From positions 56,566 to 120,565 of the forward strand of contig JAHDDQ010000001.1 in the NCBI GenBank assembly GCA_020629275.1: a DNA stretch of 64,000 nt, read 5' to 3'. The DNA comes from Tenacibaculum sp. (GTDB lineage: Bacteria > Bacteroidota > Bacteroidia > Flavobacteriales > Flavobacteriaceae). The notes beneath the pieces were generated by a model, which saw only the letters and a program-made list of their open reading frames with translations, did no database searches and was not told the origin of the DNA. The first letter of the stretch is position 1. Each line of letters starts with the position of its first letter. The position numbers and the translations under genes are program-made. Positions 24,591 through 34,570 of the stretch are shown here, in pieces.

Positions 24591-26816
24591 GTGGTAGAAA
24601 CCATGCTTGCCAAAGCTCAAGAACTTGGCCTCTTAAAATCGGAGTACGAAAAGATAAAATCTATTTTAAATAGAGATCCAAACTTTACAGAAGTATGTAT
24701 TTACTCCGTAATGTGGTCTGAACATTGTTCATATAAGAACTCTGTAAAATGGCTTAAAAAGCTTCCTACTAATGGCAAAAATGTAATAGTTGAATCAGGT
24801 AAAGAAAATGCCGGAGTTGTAGATATTGGAGATGACTTGGGTATCGTTTTTAAAATAGAATCACATAATCATCCTTCAGCGATAGAACCTTATCAAGGTG
24901 CAGCTACTGGAGTTGGAGGTATTAATCGTGACATATTCACAATGGGTGCACGGCCAATAGCACAATTAAACTCATTACGCTTAGGAGAAATTAAGCTAGA
25001 AAAAACTAAATGGCTTTTAAAAGGAATTGTTAAAGGAATCGGAGATTATGGAAATACTTTGGGTATTCCTGTTGTAGGCGGAGAACTTCAGTTTAATGAA
25101 TGCTACAATACAAACCCACTTGTAAATGCAATGTCTGTTGGAATTCTAAACATTGATAAAATAATTTCGGCAACAGCGTACGGAAATAATAACCCCGTAT
25201 TTATAGTAGGTGCTCCAACGGGTAAAGACGGTATAAACGGAGCAGTGTTTGCATCACAAGATATCACTGAAAATTCAATCAATAATTTACCCTCAGTTCA
25301 AGTCGGAGATCCTTTTTTAGAAAAACTATTATTAGAAGCAACTCAAGAGCTATCAGAAACAGATTACCTAATAGGAATGCAAGACATGGGTGCAGCAGGT
25401 ATTATTTGCACAACCTCTGAGATGTCCGCAAAAACTGGAGCAGGAATGAAAATAAACTTAGACTGTGTTCCCACCAGACAACCAAATATGCTGCCGTTCG
25501 AAATATTACTTTCCGAATCTCAAGAAAGAATGCTTGTTGTCATTAAAAAGGGCTATGAAAAATCCTTAAAAAATATTTTCATCAAATGGGATTTGAGTTG
25601 TGATGAAATTGGATATGTTACAAACGATGGAATTTTAAACTACTACAGTGGAAACGAATTAGTTGCAAGAGTACCTGCAAAATCTCTTGTCTTGGGAGGA
25701 GGAGCACCCGAATATGACAGAGAATATAAGGAGCCTTCATACTTTGCAAACACATTAAATTTTGATATCAATAACATCGAAGAACCGGAAAACTTTGAAG
25801 ATGTGGCTGAATTTTTAGTGGCACATGTTAACATTGCTTCAAAAAATTGGGCAACTGAACAATTCGATTCAATGGTTGGCGGCATAAATATGTCTACAAA
25901 CTATCCATCCGATTCAGGAATTGTTAATATTAAAAATAACAATAAAGCAATTGCGCTAACAACAGATTGTAATGCCAGATACGTATACTCAAATCCAGAA
26001 ACAGGTGCACTAATTGCTGTGTGTGAAGCAGCAAGAAATATAACTTGCTCAGGCGGCATACCAACAGCAATAACAAACTGTTTGAATTTTGGTAATCCTT
26101 ACAGTCCAGAAGTTTACTGGCAATTTGTAGGAGCAATAAAAGGAATAAGAAAAGCTTGTTTGGCATTAAACATCCCTGTCACTGGTGGAAACGTTAGTTT
26201 TTACAATCAGTCAGTTATTAATGACCAAGAAATTGCGGTTTTTCCTACTCCAACAATTGGTATGTTAGGGGTTTTAGAGGATAAAAGACTAGCTACAACT
26301 TTGGCATTCAAAAAATCAGAAGATTTGATATATATAATTGGAAGTTCAAAAAATGATATCTCATCATCAGAGTATTTATATTCCTTCCAAAAAGTTAAAG
26401 TATCCCCTCCTCCATATTTTAATATTCAAGAAGAACTAAAAGTACAATCTGCCGTTCAGCAACTAATTAGAAAAAAACTTGTGTCAACTGCTCACGATTG
26501 TTCTGATGGGGGATTATTCTCAACTTTATGCGAAATGGGGTATCCAAATAATTTAGGGTTTTCAATTAAAACTAAAAATGAGATAAGAAAAGATGCGTTT
26601 TTATTTGGCGAAAGTCAGGGAAGGATTGTAATTAGCTTTTCACCAGATCAAGAAAAAGATATCAAAAAGATGCTCAGAAAATTAGAATGTAAATTTGAAA
26701 ACATTGGTAAAGTAACCACAAAAAATATTATAATTGATAATAAGTCTTGGAGGATGAACATTAACGATTACAAAAAAATTCACCTATCAAGCCTAAAAAA
26801 CCATATGAAAGACTAA
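24591..26816 (+). CDS. purL: phosphoribosylformylglycinamidine synthase subunit PurL (small form)
   Basis: The 741-residue protein is the small-type PurL, which converts FGAR to FGAM in purine synthesis together with PurS and PurQ subunits. It shows SEHCSYKNS near 44 (catalytic His), ESHNHPSAIEPYQGAATGVGG near 90, GMQDMGAAGI near 262 and the second AIRS-like half with TGGNVSFYNQ near 525 and AHDCSDGG near 640. It lacks the glutaminase domain of the 1,300-residue type. The start is either GTG at 24591 or the ATG four codons later. purS and purQ are not in this window. Confidence 0.94.
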   Translation: MVETMLAKAQELGLLKSEYEKIKSILNRDPNFTEVCIYSVMWSEHCSYKNSVKWLKKLPTNGKNVIVESGKENAGVVDIGDDLGIVFKIESHNHPSAIEPYQGAATGVGGINRDIFTMGARPIAQLNSLRLGEIKLEKTKWLLKGIVKGIGDYGNTLGIPVVGGELQFNECYNTNPLVNAMSVGILNIDKIISATAYGNNNPVFIVGAPTGKDGINGAVFASQDITENSINNLPSVQVGDPFLEKLLLEATQELSETDYLIGMQDMGAAGIICTTSEMSAKTGAGMKINLDCVPTRQPNMLPFEILLSESQERMLVVIKKGYEKSLKNIFIKWDLSCDEIGYVTNDGILNYYSGNELVARVPAKSLVLGGGAPEYDREYKEPSYFANTLNFDINNIEEPENFEDVAEFLVAHVNIASKNWATEQFDSMVGGINMSTNYPSDSGIVNIKNNNKAIALTTDCNARYVYSNPETGALIAVCEAARNITCSGGIPTAITNCLNFGNPYSPEVYWQFVGAIKGIRKACLALNIPVTGGNVSFYNQSVINDQEIAVFPTPTIGMLGVLEDKRLATTLAFKKSEDLIYIIGSSKNDISSSEYLYSFQKVKVSPPPYFNIQEELKVQSAVQQLIRKKLVSTAHDCSDGGLFSTLCEMGYPNNLGFSIKTKNEIRKDAFLFGESQGRIVISFSPDQEKDIKKMLRKLECKFENIGKVTTKNIIIDNKSWRMNINDYKKIHLSSLKNHMKD

Positions 26817-26819
26817 TTG

Positions 26820-26827
26820 TATATTTG
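26820..26827 (+). promoter_or_regulatory. -7 box abutting the TPR/SPOR gene start
   Basis: TATATTTG lies between the purL stop and the next ATG, ending five bases before that ATG. No TTTG at the usual -33 distance. If used, the transcript would be leaderless or nearly so. Confidence 0.45.
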
Positions 26828-26832
26828 GATTA

Positions 26833-28038
26833 ATGAACTTAAAAAGACTTTTATACAATTTCACAATACAGTCAATTACTATTTTGTTTTGCGTAAGTGT
26901 TTCTTTTTCTCAAGAAAAAGAAGTGGTTAATGTAAAATACAATGATGCATATAAAGAAAAGTTTAATCAAGTTCGGTTTTTATTGGGAGGAGGAAGAACT
27001 GGAGAGGCCTTTGTATTATTAAAAGATTTATATGCTATTGACTCAACCAACCATTACACAAATTATCTGATGGGAATCTGCTATACAGAGCAAAATGTTA
27101 TTACGCCCCTATCCTACCAACACTTAAAATATGCATCTAAAGAAGTTTTAGATGTATATAAATACATTCCTTATACAGAAACAAAATCGCCAGTTTATGT
27201 ATGGTATTATCTAGCAAAAGCATACAGCCAAAACGGTAAGTGCAAAGAAGCAAAGGAAGCCATGAAACAATTTTTCAGATCATATTCTGCTGGAGAGGAA
27301 GACTACTTTATTGTTCAAATTAAAAAGTTTATGCTTTCGTGTAGTACACCAACCTATTCCATTAAAACACAAGCAGAAAAAAATATAATAACCAAAGATA
27401 TTAACTATACCACTAGGTCACCTTTGTATGGCGTGCAAGTTGGTTCATTTAAATACTTAGTACCAGTAAGAGAAGAATATAGCGATTTAAGAAATGTTGA
27501 AGCATTTTTAGACACCAACAATGTGTTACGATATGTTGTCGGAAGATTTAACCTTGTATCACAAGCAAAAAGCTTATTAAAAGTTATTCAAGATGCAGGA
27601 TACAGTGATGCATTTATAGTTGACGTTAACGGAGCTTCACGATTTTCAAGAGAAGTAATTATAGTTGATAATCAATCATTTAAAGCTCAATTAAGGGGAG
27701 ATATTGAATATAGAGTTCAAATAGGTGCCTATTCTAACACAGACTCTATACCAGGCCATTTAGCTGAAAAATATCTTAAAGTTGACGGTATAACAGAAAC
27801 GAAGCACAAAGGATTGGTTATACTCACTACTGGTAAATTCAAAAACTATAATGATGCAGTAACTCATAAAAATGAAATGCAATCATTAGGCATACTTGAC
27901 GCGTTTGTTGTTGCATTTAATCAGAATAGGAAAGTATCGTTACAATCTGCCGAAAAATATCTCGAGCATGAAGCAGAAAAAAAAGGTTTAGAAGAGCAGG
28001 AAAGTATAAATAAAAAAAAACGTAAAAAGCGCAATTGA
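26833..28038 (+). CDS. exported protein with TPR-like region and two SPOR-like repeats
   Basis: The 401-residue protein has a signal peptide (ITILFCVSVSFSQ, cleavage near 27). A helical TPR-like region covers about 40-175 (ARLLLGG.., HYTNYLMGICYTEQN, SPVYVWYYLAKAYSQNGKCKEAKEAMKQFF). Two SPOR-like units follow: YGVQVGSFKYLVP...GRFNLVSQAKSLLKVIQDAGYSDAFIVDV (about 195-275) and YRVQIGAYSNT...TGKFKNYNDAVTHKNEMQSLGILDAFVVAF (about 295-378). SPOR domains bind denuded glycan strands at division sites. The tail is Lys-rich (KKKRKKRN). It likely acts on or near peptidoglycan; exact role unknown. Confidence 0.72.
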   Translation: MNLKRLLYNFTIQSITILFCVSVSFSQEKEVVNVKYNDAYKEKFNQVRFLLGGGRTGEAFVLLKDLYAIDSTNHYTNYLMGICYTEQNVITPLSYQHLKYASKEVLDVYKYIPYTETKSPVYVWYYLAKAYSQNGKCKEAKEAMKQFFRSYSAGEEDYFIVQIKKFMLSCSTPTYSIKTQAEKNIITKDINYTTRSPLYGVQVGSFKYLVPVREEYSDLRNVEAFLDTNNVLRYVVGRFNLVSQAKSLLKVIQDAGYSDAFIVDVNGASRFSREVIIVDNQSFKAQLRGDIEYRVQIGAYSNTDSIPGHLAEKYLKVDGITETKHKGLVILTTGKFKNYNDAVTHKNEMQSLGILDAFVVAFNQNRKVSLQSAEKYLEHEAEKKGLEEQESINKKKRKKRN

Positions 28039-28139
28039 CAAAGTGTTAAACTAGGTGATAAAAAAGTATTTGGAAACATAAAGTTTAAACACTATTTTTG
28101 CTGTCGTTACAAAATAAAGCAAATTCATTTTGTTAAATA

Positions 28140-28169
28140 TTGTATTTGAATTTTTAAAATATATCTTTG
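28140..28169 (+). promoter_or_regulatory. promoter of the lipoprotein gene at 28186
   Basis: TTG (28140-28142), 19 bases, then TATCTTTG (28162-28169): a full Bacteroidota promoter with ideal spacing. The transcript would start near 28175, giving a leader of about 11 bases. Confidence 0.7.
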
Positions 28170-28185
28170 AATTAAACGTAAACTA

Positions 28186-29103
28186 ATGATCAAGAGTAAA
28201 ATATTAGCCTTAATAGTACTGGTTTTCGCTTCTTTAGCTTCTTGTAAAAAAGGCGATAATGACCCAATTGTACCGTTCAAATCTAGAACAGCTAGATTAG
28301 TTAACACTTGGGATTTCAATACATATATTAAATCTACGAAGCAAACGTTTACGAGTTCATCAACTTCTATAAATAGACTAGAAGAAATTAAAGAAGATGA
28401 TATTATAGTAAACACTACTACCTCAAATCCATCTTTATCTTTAAATATTAGAGAAGATGGTATTGTTGATAGATATGTTATTGATTTTAGTAAAGAGGGT
28501 GAATTTTTAATGGTAAAGCAGTATTCTTTAGCATCATCATATTCTCAAACTCTTTTAGATGAGCGGGATACGGTCGGAACAACTGCTCAAAGGACTCAAT
28601 TAGTTAAAACGATTAACACTAGCAAAGATATTATTGAGCGCTACGAAGGAAATTGGAACTTCTTAGGTGGTATTGAAGATGAGTACAAAAACAAAGAAAG
28701 AGTCGCACTTAACTTTACAGAAATAACTACCACATCTCAGAATACAATCGATACTGTTTTAGTTGCAAGTGTAACTTCTACTGTAGGTACTGGTACTCCA
28801 ACTACTGAAACCGAAACTAAAAATACAAGAGCTACAGTTACTTCTGCTGAAACTGATCGTTTCGGTAACGGTGAGTTCAGTGAAATTTGGGCATTATCGA
28901 GATTAGCTAGTGATAGAGTAATAGTTGAAAGGGTGATTGATAGCTTTGAGTCAACAAACATCAAATCAGTTTTAAATTCAGATTCTGCAGGAGTTGTTCT
29001 TACAGTTGGCGAAACAGAAGAGATTGATGGTGCATCAACTACTGTTGGTACAGAAACATTTATTCTTACTCCTTCAGGATTAATTATAGAAGAGGATGAA
29101 TAA
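28186..29103 (+). CDS. hypothetical lipoprotein
   Basis: The 305-residue protein has a lipoprotein signal ending at Cys20 (FASLASC) followed by KKGDNDP. The rest is rich in Thr, Ser, Val and Glu and appears beta-rich; RTARLVNTWDFNTYIKS near 33 resembles the opening of lipocalin-like Bacteroidota lipoproteins that start with a WxLxxx(I/Y) strand. A low-complexity Thr/Val segment lies at about 185-220. It is expected at the periplasmic or outer face of the outer membrane. Single-gene unit, with a clear promoter before and terminator after. Function unknown. Confidence 0.75.
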   Translation: MIKSKILALIVLVFASLASCKKGDNDPIVPFKSRTARLVNTWDFNTYIKSTKQTFTSSSTSINRLEEIKEDDIIVNTTTSNPSLSLNIREDGIVDRYVIDFSKEGEFLMVKQYSLASSYSQTLLDERDTVGTTAQRTQLVKTINTSKDIIERYEGNWNFLGGIEDEYKNKERVALNFTEITTTSQNTIDTVLVASVTSTVGTGTPTTETETKNTRATVTSAETDRFGNGEFSEIWALSRLASDRVIVERVIDSFESTNIKSVLNSDSAGVVLTVGETEEIDGASTTVGTETFILTPSGLIIEEDE

Positions 29104-29126
29104 TATTAAATAACAGTTAATTTATC

Positions 29127-29145
29127 AGGCTTGCATTGCAAGCCT
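29127..29145 (+). terminator. terminator of the lipoprotein gene
   Basis: AGGCTTGC with its complement GCAAGCCT forms an 8-bp stem with a three-base loop, followed by eight T residues, 24 bp beyond the stop. Confidence 0.9.
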
Positions 29146-29178
29146 TTTTTTTTGCTCATTTCTTAGTATAAGTCAAAC

Positions 29179-30774
29179 ATGATCCCACTATCTGAAATTA
29201 ATAAACGTAGAACATTTGCCATTATTAGCCACCCTGATGCAGGTAAAACAACGTTAACGGAAAAATTTCTTTTATTTGGTGGGGCAATACAAACTGCTGG
29301 AGCAGTAAAATCAAATAAAATTAAAAAATCAGCAACATCAGATTTTATGGAAATTGAGCGACAAAGAGGTATCTCAGTTGCTACATCTGTAATGAGTTTT
29401 GAATATGATAATACACTCATTAATATTTTAGATACTCCAGGTCATAAAGACTTTGCAGAAGACACATACCGAACACTCACAGCCGTTGATAGTGTAATTT
29501 TAGTAATTGACTGTGTTAAAGGTGTTGAGGCTCAAACCGAAAAGTTGATGGAGGTTTGCAGAATGCGAAACACTCCTGTAATCGTTTTTATAAATAAGCT
29601 CGATATGGAAGGACAAGATCCTTTCGATTTATTAGACGAGCTAGAAGATAAACTTTCTATTAAGGTAAGACCGCTTAGCTGGCCAATAAATATAGGTAAG
29701 CAATTTAAAGGCGTTTATAAATTGTACGATAGCTCAATTAATATATTTGACCCCAGTATTACAGACGTTGCAAAAGAAGTTATTCATATTTCTGATATTA
29801 CAGACAAGTTACTAGATGAAACTGTTGGCGAAAAAGATGCAAATCAGTTAAGAGAAGATGTAGAGCTTATTGATGGTGTATATGATAAATTAAGTTTACC
29901 TGAATATCATAACGGAGAAATTGCACCCGTATTTTTTGGTAGTGCGTTATATAATTTTGGAATTAAGGAACTTCTTGAAAAATTCATAGAAATAGCTCCT
30001 ACCCCTAGAGAAAGAGAAAGCGATCAGAGACATATTAAACCTACAGAAGATAAATTTTCTGGTTTCGTATTTAAAATACACGCAAATTTAGACCCGAATC
30101 ATAGAGACAGAATTGCATTCTTAAGAGTATGCTCTGGAAAGTTTGAGCGGAATAAATTTTTTCACCACGTTAGAAATAATAAGAAAATACGATTCTCGGC
30201 ACCAGTGTCTTTTATGGCAAGCCGCAAAAGTATTGTTGATGAAGCTTTTGCTGGTGATGTTGTTGGATTGTATGATACAGGAAACTTTAAAATTGGCGAT
30301 ACCTTAACTGAAGGAGAAAAGTTTATGTTTAAGGGCATTCCTAGCTTCTCTCCAGAAATCTTTAAAGAACTTGTAAATGTTGATCCTCTAAAAACCAAAC
30401 AATTAGAAAAAGGTATTATTCAGTTAGCAGAAGAAGGAGTTGCACAACTTTTCACCAGACAACCCGGCAATAAAAAAATTATTGGTACTGTTGGTGATCT
30501 CCAGTTTGAAGTGATTCAATACAGGCTTCAACATGAATATGGAGCTACCTGTAGATTTGAAGCTATACCTGCACACAAGGTATGCTGGGTTACATCTTCA
30601 GATCCTCAACAAATGATAGATTTTAAAAGGATTAAAGCTAATAACATTTATAAGGATAAAGAAGGAAATACCGTATTCTTAGCCGAATCATCTTGGGCAA
30701 TACAATCTGCACAAGAAGCTTTTCCTTCCATTAAATTCCACTTTACATCGGAGTTTTTACTCGATGGAGCCTAG
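29179..30774 (+). CDS. prfC: peptide chain release factor 3
   Basis: The 531-residue translational GTPase recycles RF1/RF2 after peptide release. Its G domain shows G1 [13 protein letters not shown] near 17-29, G2 [10 protein letters not shown] near 57, G3 [11 protein letters not shown] near 84 and G4 [10 protein letters not shown] near 138. The RF3-specific features are AGAVKSNK near 41 and the C-terminal [20 protein letters not shown] near 435. The ATG at 29179 fits the family start ([17 protein letters not shown]). No neighbour is functionally linked. Confidence 0.95.
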   Translation: MIPLSEINKRRTFAIISHPDAGKTTLTEKFLLFGGAIQTAGAVKSNKIKKSATSDFMEIERQRGISVATSVMSFEYDNTLINILDTPGHKDFAEDTYRTLTAVDSVILVIDCVKGVEAQTEKLMEVCRMRNTPVIVFINKLDMEGQDPFDLLDELEDKLSIKVRPLSWPINIGKQFKGVYKLYDSSINIFDPSITDVAKEVIHISDITDKLLDETVGEKDANQLREDVELIDGVYDKLSLPEYHNGEIAPVFFGSALYNFGIKELLEKFIEIAPTPRERESDQRHIKPTEDKFSGFVFKIHANLDPNHRDRIAFLRVCSGKFERNKFFHHVRNNKKIRFSAPVSFMASRKSIVDEAFAGDVVGLYDTGNFKIGDTLTEGEKFMFKGIPSFSPEIFKELVNVDPLKTKQLEKGIIQLAEEGVAQLFTRQPGNKKIIGTVGDLQFEVIQYRLQHEYGATCRFEAIPAHKVCWVTSSDPQQMIDFKRIKANNIYKDKEGNTVFLAESSWAIQSAQEAFPSIKFHFTSEFLLDGA

Positions 30775-30827
30775 AATTTGGAAAACGATATTCCTAATTC
30801 AAATTTTAAAATGTTACTGAATTAATT

Positions 30828-31457
30828 ATGATTTCTAAAACTCAGAAAAAATATTTTGTAACAGGTATTGACACAAATATTGGAAAAACATTGATTAGTG
30901 CAATTCTGGTTAACTCAGGAAAAACGGATTATTGGAAACCTGTACAATCAGGGTTAGAAGAAATAGATGGAGATTTTATAAAAAATAATAGCTTTTTTGA
31001 AGGAGTCAAAATCCATCCAGAGTCATACAAGCTCAAAGAACCAGCTTCTCCTCACCTAGCTGCAAAATTAGAAAACAAGAATATTGAATTAAAAAACATT
31101 CATGAACCCAAAACCAATAATCACCTAATTGTAGAGGGTGCAGGTGGCATTATTGTTCCCCTAAATGAGCAACACACAATATTAGATCTTATTAAAAAAT
31201 TAGATTATGAGGTTATTATTGTTTCAAAAAACTACTTAGGCAGCATTAATCATACGTTAATGACTATTAATATACTTAAAGCAAATAGTACAAAAATTAA
31301 GGGAGTTATATTTAGTGGTCATGAAAACTTAGAAACAGAATGTATAATTAATAAGTTGGGGGGAATTAAGCAATTACCAAGTATTCCTTTTATAAAGGAA
31401 GTATCTAAAGAAACTATCCTTGAGCATACAAAAAAGTACGATTTTTTATGGAAGTAA
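30828..31457 (+). CDS. bioD: dethiobiotin synthetase
   Basis: The 209-residue protein closes the ureido ring of dethiobiotin using ATP and CO2. It has the P-loop GIDTNIGKTLIS near 12-23, the substrate loop KPVQSGL near 37-43 and VEGAGGIIVPL near 103-113, all standard for BioD. It overlaps bioA by 10 bp and both are surely translated together. Other bio genes (bioB, bioF, bioC) are not here. Confidence 0.93.
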   Translation: MISKTQKKYFVTGIDTNIGKTLISAILVNSGKTDYWKPVQSGLEEIDGDFIKNNSFFEGVKIHPESYKLKEPASPHLAAKLENKNIELKNIHEPKTNNHLIVEGAGGIIVPLNEQHTILDLIKKLDYEVIIVSKNYLGSINHTLMTINILKANSTKIKGVIFSGHENLETECIINKLGGIKQLPSIPFIKEVSKETILEHTKKYDFLWK

Positions 31458-32707
31458 AACAAAGTAAAATTTGGCAACCATATACTCAAATGCAAACTGC
31501 TCCTGAGTCTATCAATATTACTAAAGCCAAAGATGAATTTTTATTTTCTGAAAATGGCGATAAAATCATAGACGGCATTTCTTCCTGGTGGGTCAATTTG
31601 TTTGGTCATTGTCATCCGCATATCGCACAAAAGCTACAAGAGCAAACTAAAGCTTTAGAACAAGTTATTTTTTCGGGCTTTCATCACCCTAAGGCAGAAG
31701 AATTGTGTGACAAATTATCGGAATTCCTCCCGAAAAACCAAACTAAGTTTTTCTTTACAGACAATGGTTCTACTGCTGTTGAAGCTGCTTTAAAAATGTG
31801 TTTACAGTATTTTATAAATATTGAGGCTCCAAGAAACAAAATTTTAGCTTTAGATGGCGCATATCATGGAGATACCTTTGGGGCAATGTCTGTAAGTGAG
31901 CGTGGGGCTTTTACAGAACCATTTCATAGACTATTATTTGATGTTACGTTTCTTCCTTTTCCAAACACCTCAAAAAATGAAACAGCACTGTTGGAGAAAT
32001 TGGATAGCTTAGACACGTCTGAATATGCTGCTATTATTGTAGAACCTTTAATTCAAGGTTCGGCAGGAATGAGAATGTATAGTAAAGAAATGCTTGAAAA
32101 AATCTTTGCATTTTGCAAATCAAAAGGTATATTAATTATCGCGGATGAAGTTTTTACCGGATTTGGGAGAACCGGTAAAGTGTTTGCAACAGACTATGTA
32201 AAAACTAAACCCGACATATACTGCCTGTCAAAAGGTATTACGGGAGGATTTTTACCAATGGGGATGACTACCACTACTGAAGAAATTTACAACGCATTTT
32301 TATCAGATACTAAAACAAAAATGCTTTTTCACGGACATTCTTATACCGGTAATGCACTTTCATGTGCCGCTGCTTGTGCTAGTATGGATTTAATGAAAGA
32401 TACTGAGACAACTGTTAATATAAAACGCATTGTTAGCGCCCATTCTATTTTTTTAGAATCTTTAAAAAAATATAAAAAAGTAGAATGGGCGCGGCAACTG
32501 GGTACAATACTTGCTTTTGAATTAAAAACAGAAGAAACCTCGGGTTATTTGAATTCAAAAAGGGATGAAATATATAACTTCTTTATTTCCAAAAACATCC
32601 TTCTAAGACCACTAGGTAATACTATTTATTTTTTACCCCCATACTGTATAAGTGATGAAAGCTTAAAAAAAGTATATACTGCTATAACTCAGCTTATAAA
32701 TCAATAA
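31448..32707 (+). CDS. bioA: adenosylmethionine-8-amino-7-oxononanoate aminotransferase
   Basis: This 419-residue class III aminotransferase makes DAPA, the substrate of BioD. It shows KIWQPYTQMQ at the start (the WxPxTQM substrate loop), ISSWWVNLFGHCHP near 43 (the WW motif specific to BioA), FFTDNGSTAVEAALKM near 102, DEVFTGFGRTG near 236 and the PLP lysine in LSKGITGGFLPMG near 264. Its ATG lies inside bioD. Confidence 0.95.
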   Translation: MEVKQSKIWQPYTQMQTAPESINITKAKDEFLFSENGDKIIDGISSWWVNLFGHCHPHIAQKLQEQTKALEQVIFSGFHHPKAEELCDKLSEFLPKNQTKFFFTDNGSTAVEAALKMCLQYFINIEAPRNKILALDGAYHGDTFGAMSVSERGAFTEPFHRLLFDVTFLPFPNTSKNETALLEKLDSLDTSEYAAIIVEPLIQGSAGMRMYSKEMLEKIFAFCKSKGILIIADEVFTGFGRTGKVFATDYVKTKPDIYCLSKGITGGFLPMGMTTTTEEIYNAFLSDTKTKMLFHGHSYTGNALSCAAACASMDLMKDTETTVNIKRIVSAHSIFLESLKKYKKVEWARQLGTILAFELKTEETSGYLNSKRDEIYNFFISKNILLRPLGNTIYFLPPYCISDESLKKVYTAITQLINQ

Positions 32708-32724
32708 AAACTTAATTGCTTTAA

Positions 32725-34443
32725 TTACTTACTAAATAAAACAACTTCTGAGTTGGAATATTTTTTTAATGTTTTAAACTTTGCAGAGCTTACAATTGGT
32801 TCTAAATTAAATTGACTGTCAATAATAACTACATCGTATTTACCTTTTTCTGAACCCACATCCTCATAAGTTTTTCTAATTAATTTAACATGAGGGTTGT
32901 CTGATCCTAAATCATCTAAATTATCTTTAGAGCTTGATTTAAACTTCATTTTACTATCACTTATCTTAACCTTATAAGTAGTTTTATCTAAATCTACATA
33001 AAAGAGAACATCTAGTTCTTCGCTGCTAGCATCAGTAAAATTGTAATCTAAAGACATTAGATTAAATATATCTTCAGAAGTGACGTAATCACTTGACTTT
33101 TTGTCTCCCTTTAATTTTGTTTTCTCATCAACATTGGTTTCTTTAGCTCTAATTTCAGTCACTTTTAAATCTGATAATTTATAATTAAGTTCAGTTTCAA
33201 CAACTAGCCTCTTCATATCAGCATCTTTTCCTGATCTTCTAATTATATTGCTACATATTTTTTTAAACTCAGAATCATCCGTTACAGTTGGGCTGAACTC
33301 TTGCAATTCAGAATCATTCCCGTAAGCTCTAGCATTATCAATCTCGTTTTTCATTTCTTGCAATTCAGAACGAACACTACTAATTTGATTTTTAAGAGCG
33401 TCTACCTTTAATTTTTCCTCCTCAGTAAGAGCATTTTCAGGATCAACATTGCGTTCCTTTAAAAGCTGTTTTAATCTTTCGTTTTCAGCTTGAAGCTTCT
33501 TATTATCGTCAGCCATCCCCTTATATTCTTGAGCGAGTCCCTCATAGCTTTTCTTTAAGGTTTGGTACTCATTAACAAGCTCTTCGTAATCAGCCTTTAA
33601 TTCTTCACCGTACGTTTTTAAGCTTGTATTTTCAGAAAACAATGCATCATATTTCTTCTTTATTCCCGCAACATTATTCCCTAAATCATCAATTTTTTTT
33701 GAGTTAAAATCAGATTTAACAGATTTGCTATTACTCGAGCTTGCCATTGTATAATTAGACTCATTACAAATAATTAAGGTTTGCCCAGGGTAAAGAATAG
33801 TTGATTCATTAATATTATTTTGCTTTAAAATATATACTGGTGAGCAACCTGTATTTCGTGCAATTTTATAAACATAATCACCTTCAACTACTTTATAATA
33901 GTTATAGTTTGTTTCAAAATTAGATTTTGGTTTAGTACTATTTGTGGGTTCATTAATAATTTTGGAGGAAGATATTTTATTTGAATTTTCATTAGTAGAT
34001 ACACCTGAATTTCCCTTCAGATCATAATCAAACATCCAAACATATTTCAAATCTATTTTTTTAGAAATAATTTTATTCATGATAAGATTACCTGAAGCAT
34101 AACTAAGCTTTACTGCCATTTTACTATTGTCAGCATAAATAAATCCATCCTCTGATTTTTCTACATTTTCAAAAACTTCTACTCCACTCAAATTTTTTAA
34201 CACACTTGAACAAGCATTAAAATTTATTTTTAGTAGTGCCATTTTAGCAATTGCTCCACTAAAATTTAAATCTACTTCACAAGTAGCCATACCATCTTTA
34301 CTCTGAACTTTAATTTTTTGAGAGTTACTAGTTGAAGCATCTAATAATGCCGAAACACGAACTTGAGAATACTGAGCATTAACTGAACCAAGTAGAACAA
34401 AACAAAAAACAAGGCTAGATAAAAGACGTATAATACTGTACAT
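32725..34443 (-). CDS. exported LysM protein with long coiled coil
   Basis: The 572-residue protein has a signal peptide (LVFCFVLLGSVNAQ, cleavage near 24), an N-terminal beta domain (about 25-150), a LysM domain (about 182-226: YYKVVEGDYVYKIARNTGC, ILYPGQTLIIC), then a coiled coil from about 255 to 365 with heptad-like EYQTLKKSYEGLAQEYKGMADDNKKLQAENERL, and a C-terminal mixed domain (about 385-572). It should sit in the periplasm bound to peptidoglycan. I do not recognise the N- and C-terminal domains. Its neighbour on the left is bioA (convergent). Confidence 0.78.
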   Translation of the reverse strand: MYSIIRLLSSLVFCFVLLGSVNAQYSQVRVSALLDASTSNSQKIKVQSKDGMATCEVDLNFSGAIAKMALLKINFNACSSVLKNLSGVEVFENVEKSEDGFIYADNSKMAVKLSYASGNLIMNKIISKKIDLKYVWMFDYDLKGNSGVSTNENSNKISSSKIINEPTNSTKPKSNFETNYNYYKVVEGDYVYKIARNTGCSPVYILKQNNINESTILYPGQTLIICNESNYTMASSSNSKSVKSDFNSKKIDDLGNNVAGIKKKYDALFSENTSLKTYGEELKADYEELVNEYQTLKKSYEGLAQEYKGMADDNKKLQAENERLKQLLKERNVDPENALTEEEKLKVDALKNQISSVRSELQEMKNEIDNARAYGNDSELQEFSPTVTDDSEFKKICSNIIRRSGKDADMKRLVVETELNYKLSDLKVTEIRAKETNVDEKTKLKGDKKSSDYVTSEDIFNLMSLDYNFTDASSEELDVLFYVDLDKTTYKVKISDSKMKFKSSSKDNLDDLGSDNPHVKLIRKTYEDVGSEKGKYDVVIIDSQFNLEPIVSSAKFKTLKKYSNSEVVLFSK

Positions 34444-34570
34444 AATTTTACTATTTAGTATATATTTTAGTAAAAATACAATTAATTCACTTAAGTCTCC
34501 TAAAATCTGATTGTTAACTATATCAATTCGACAGTTGAAACTTTGACTCTAATTATTAAAGTAATTTAAA

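Noticed and set aside
25643..26166. minus-strand frames inside purL
   Set aside because: They lie wholly opposite a conserved gene and have low-complexity, Leu-rich translations.
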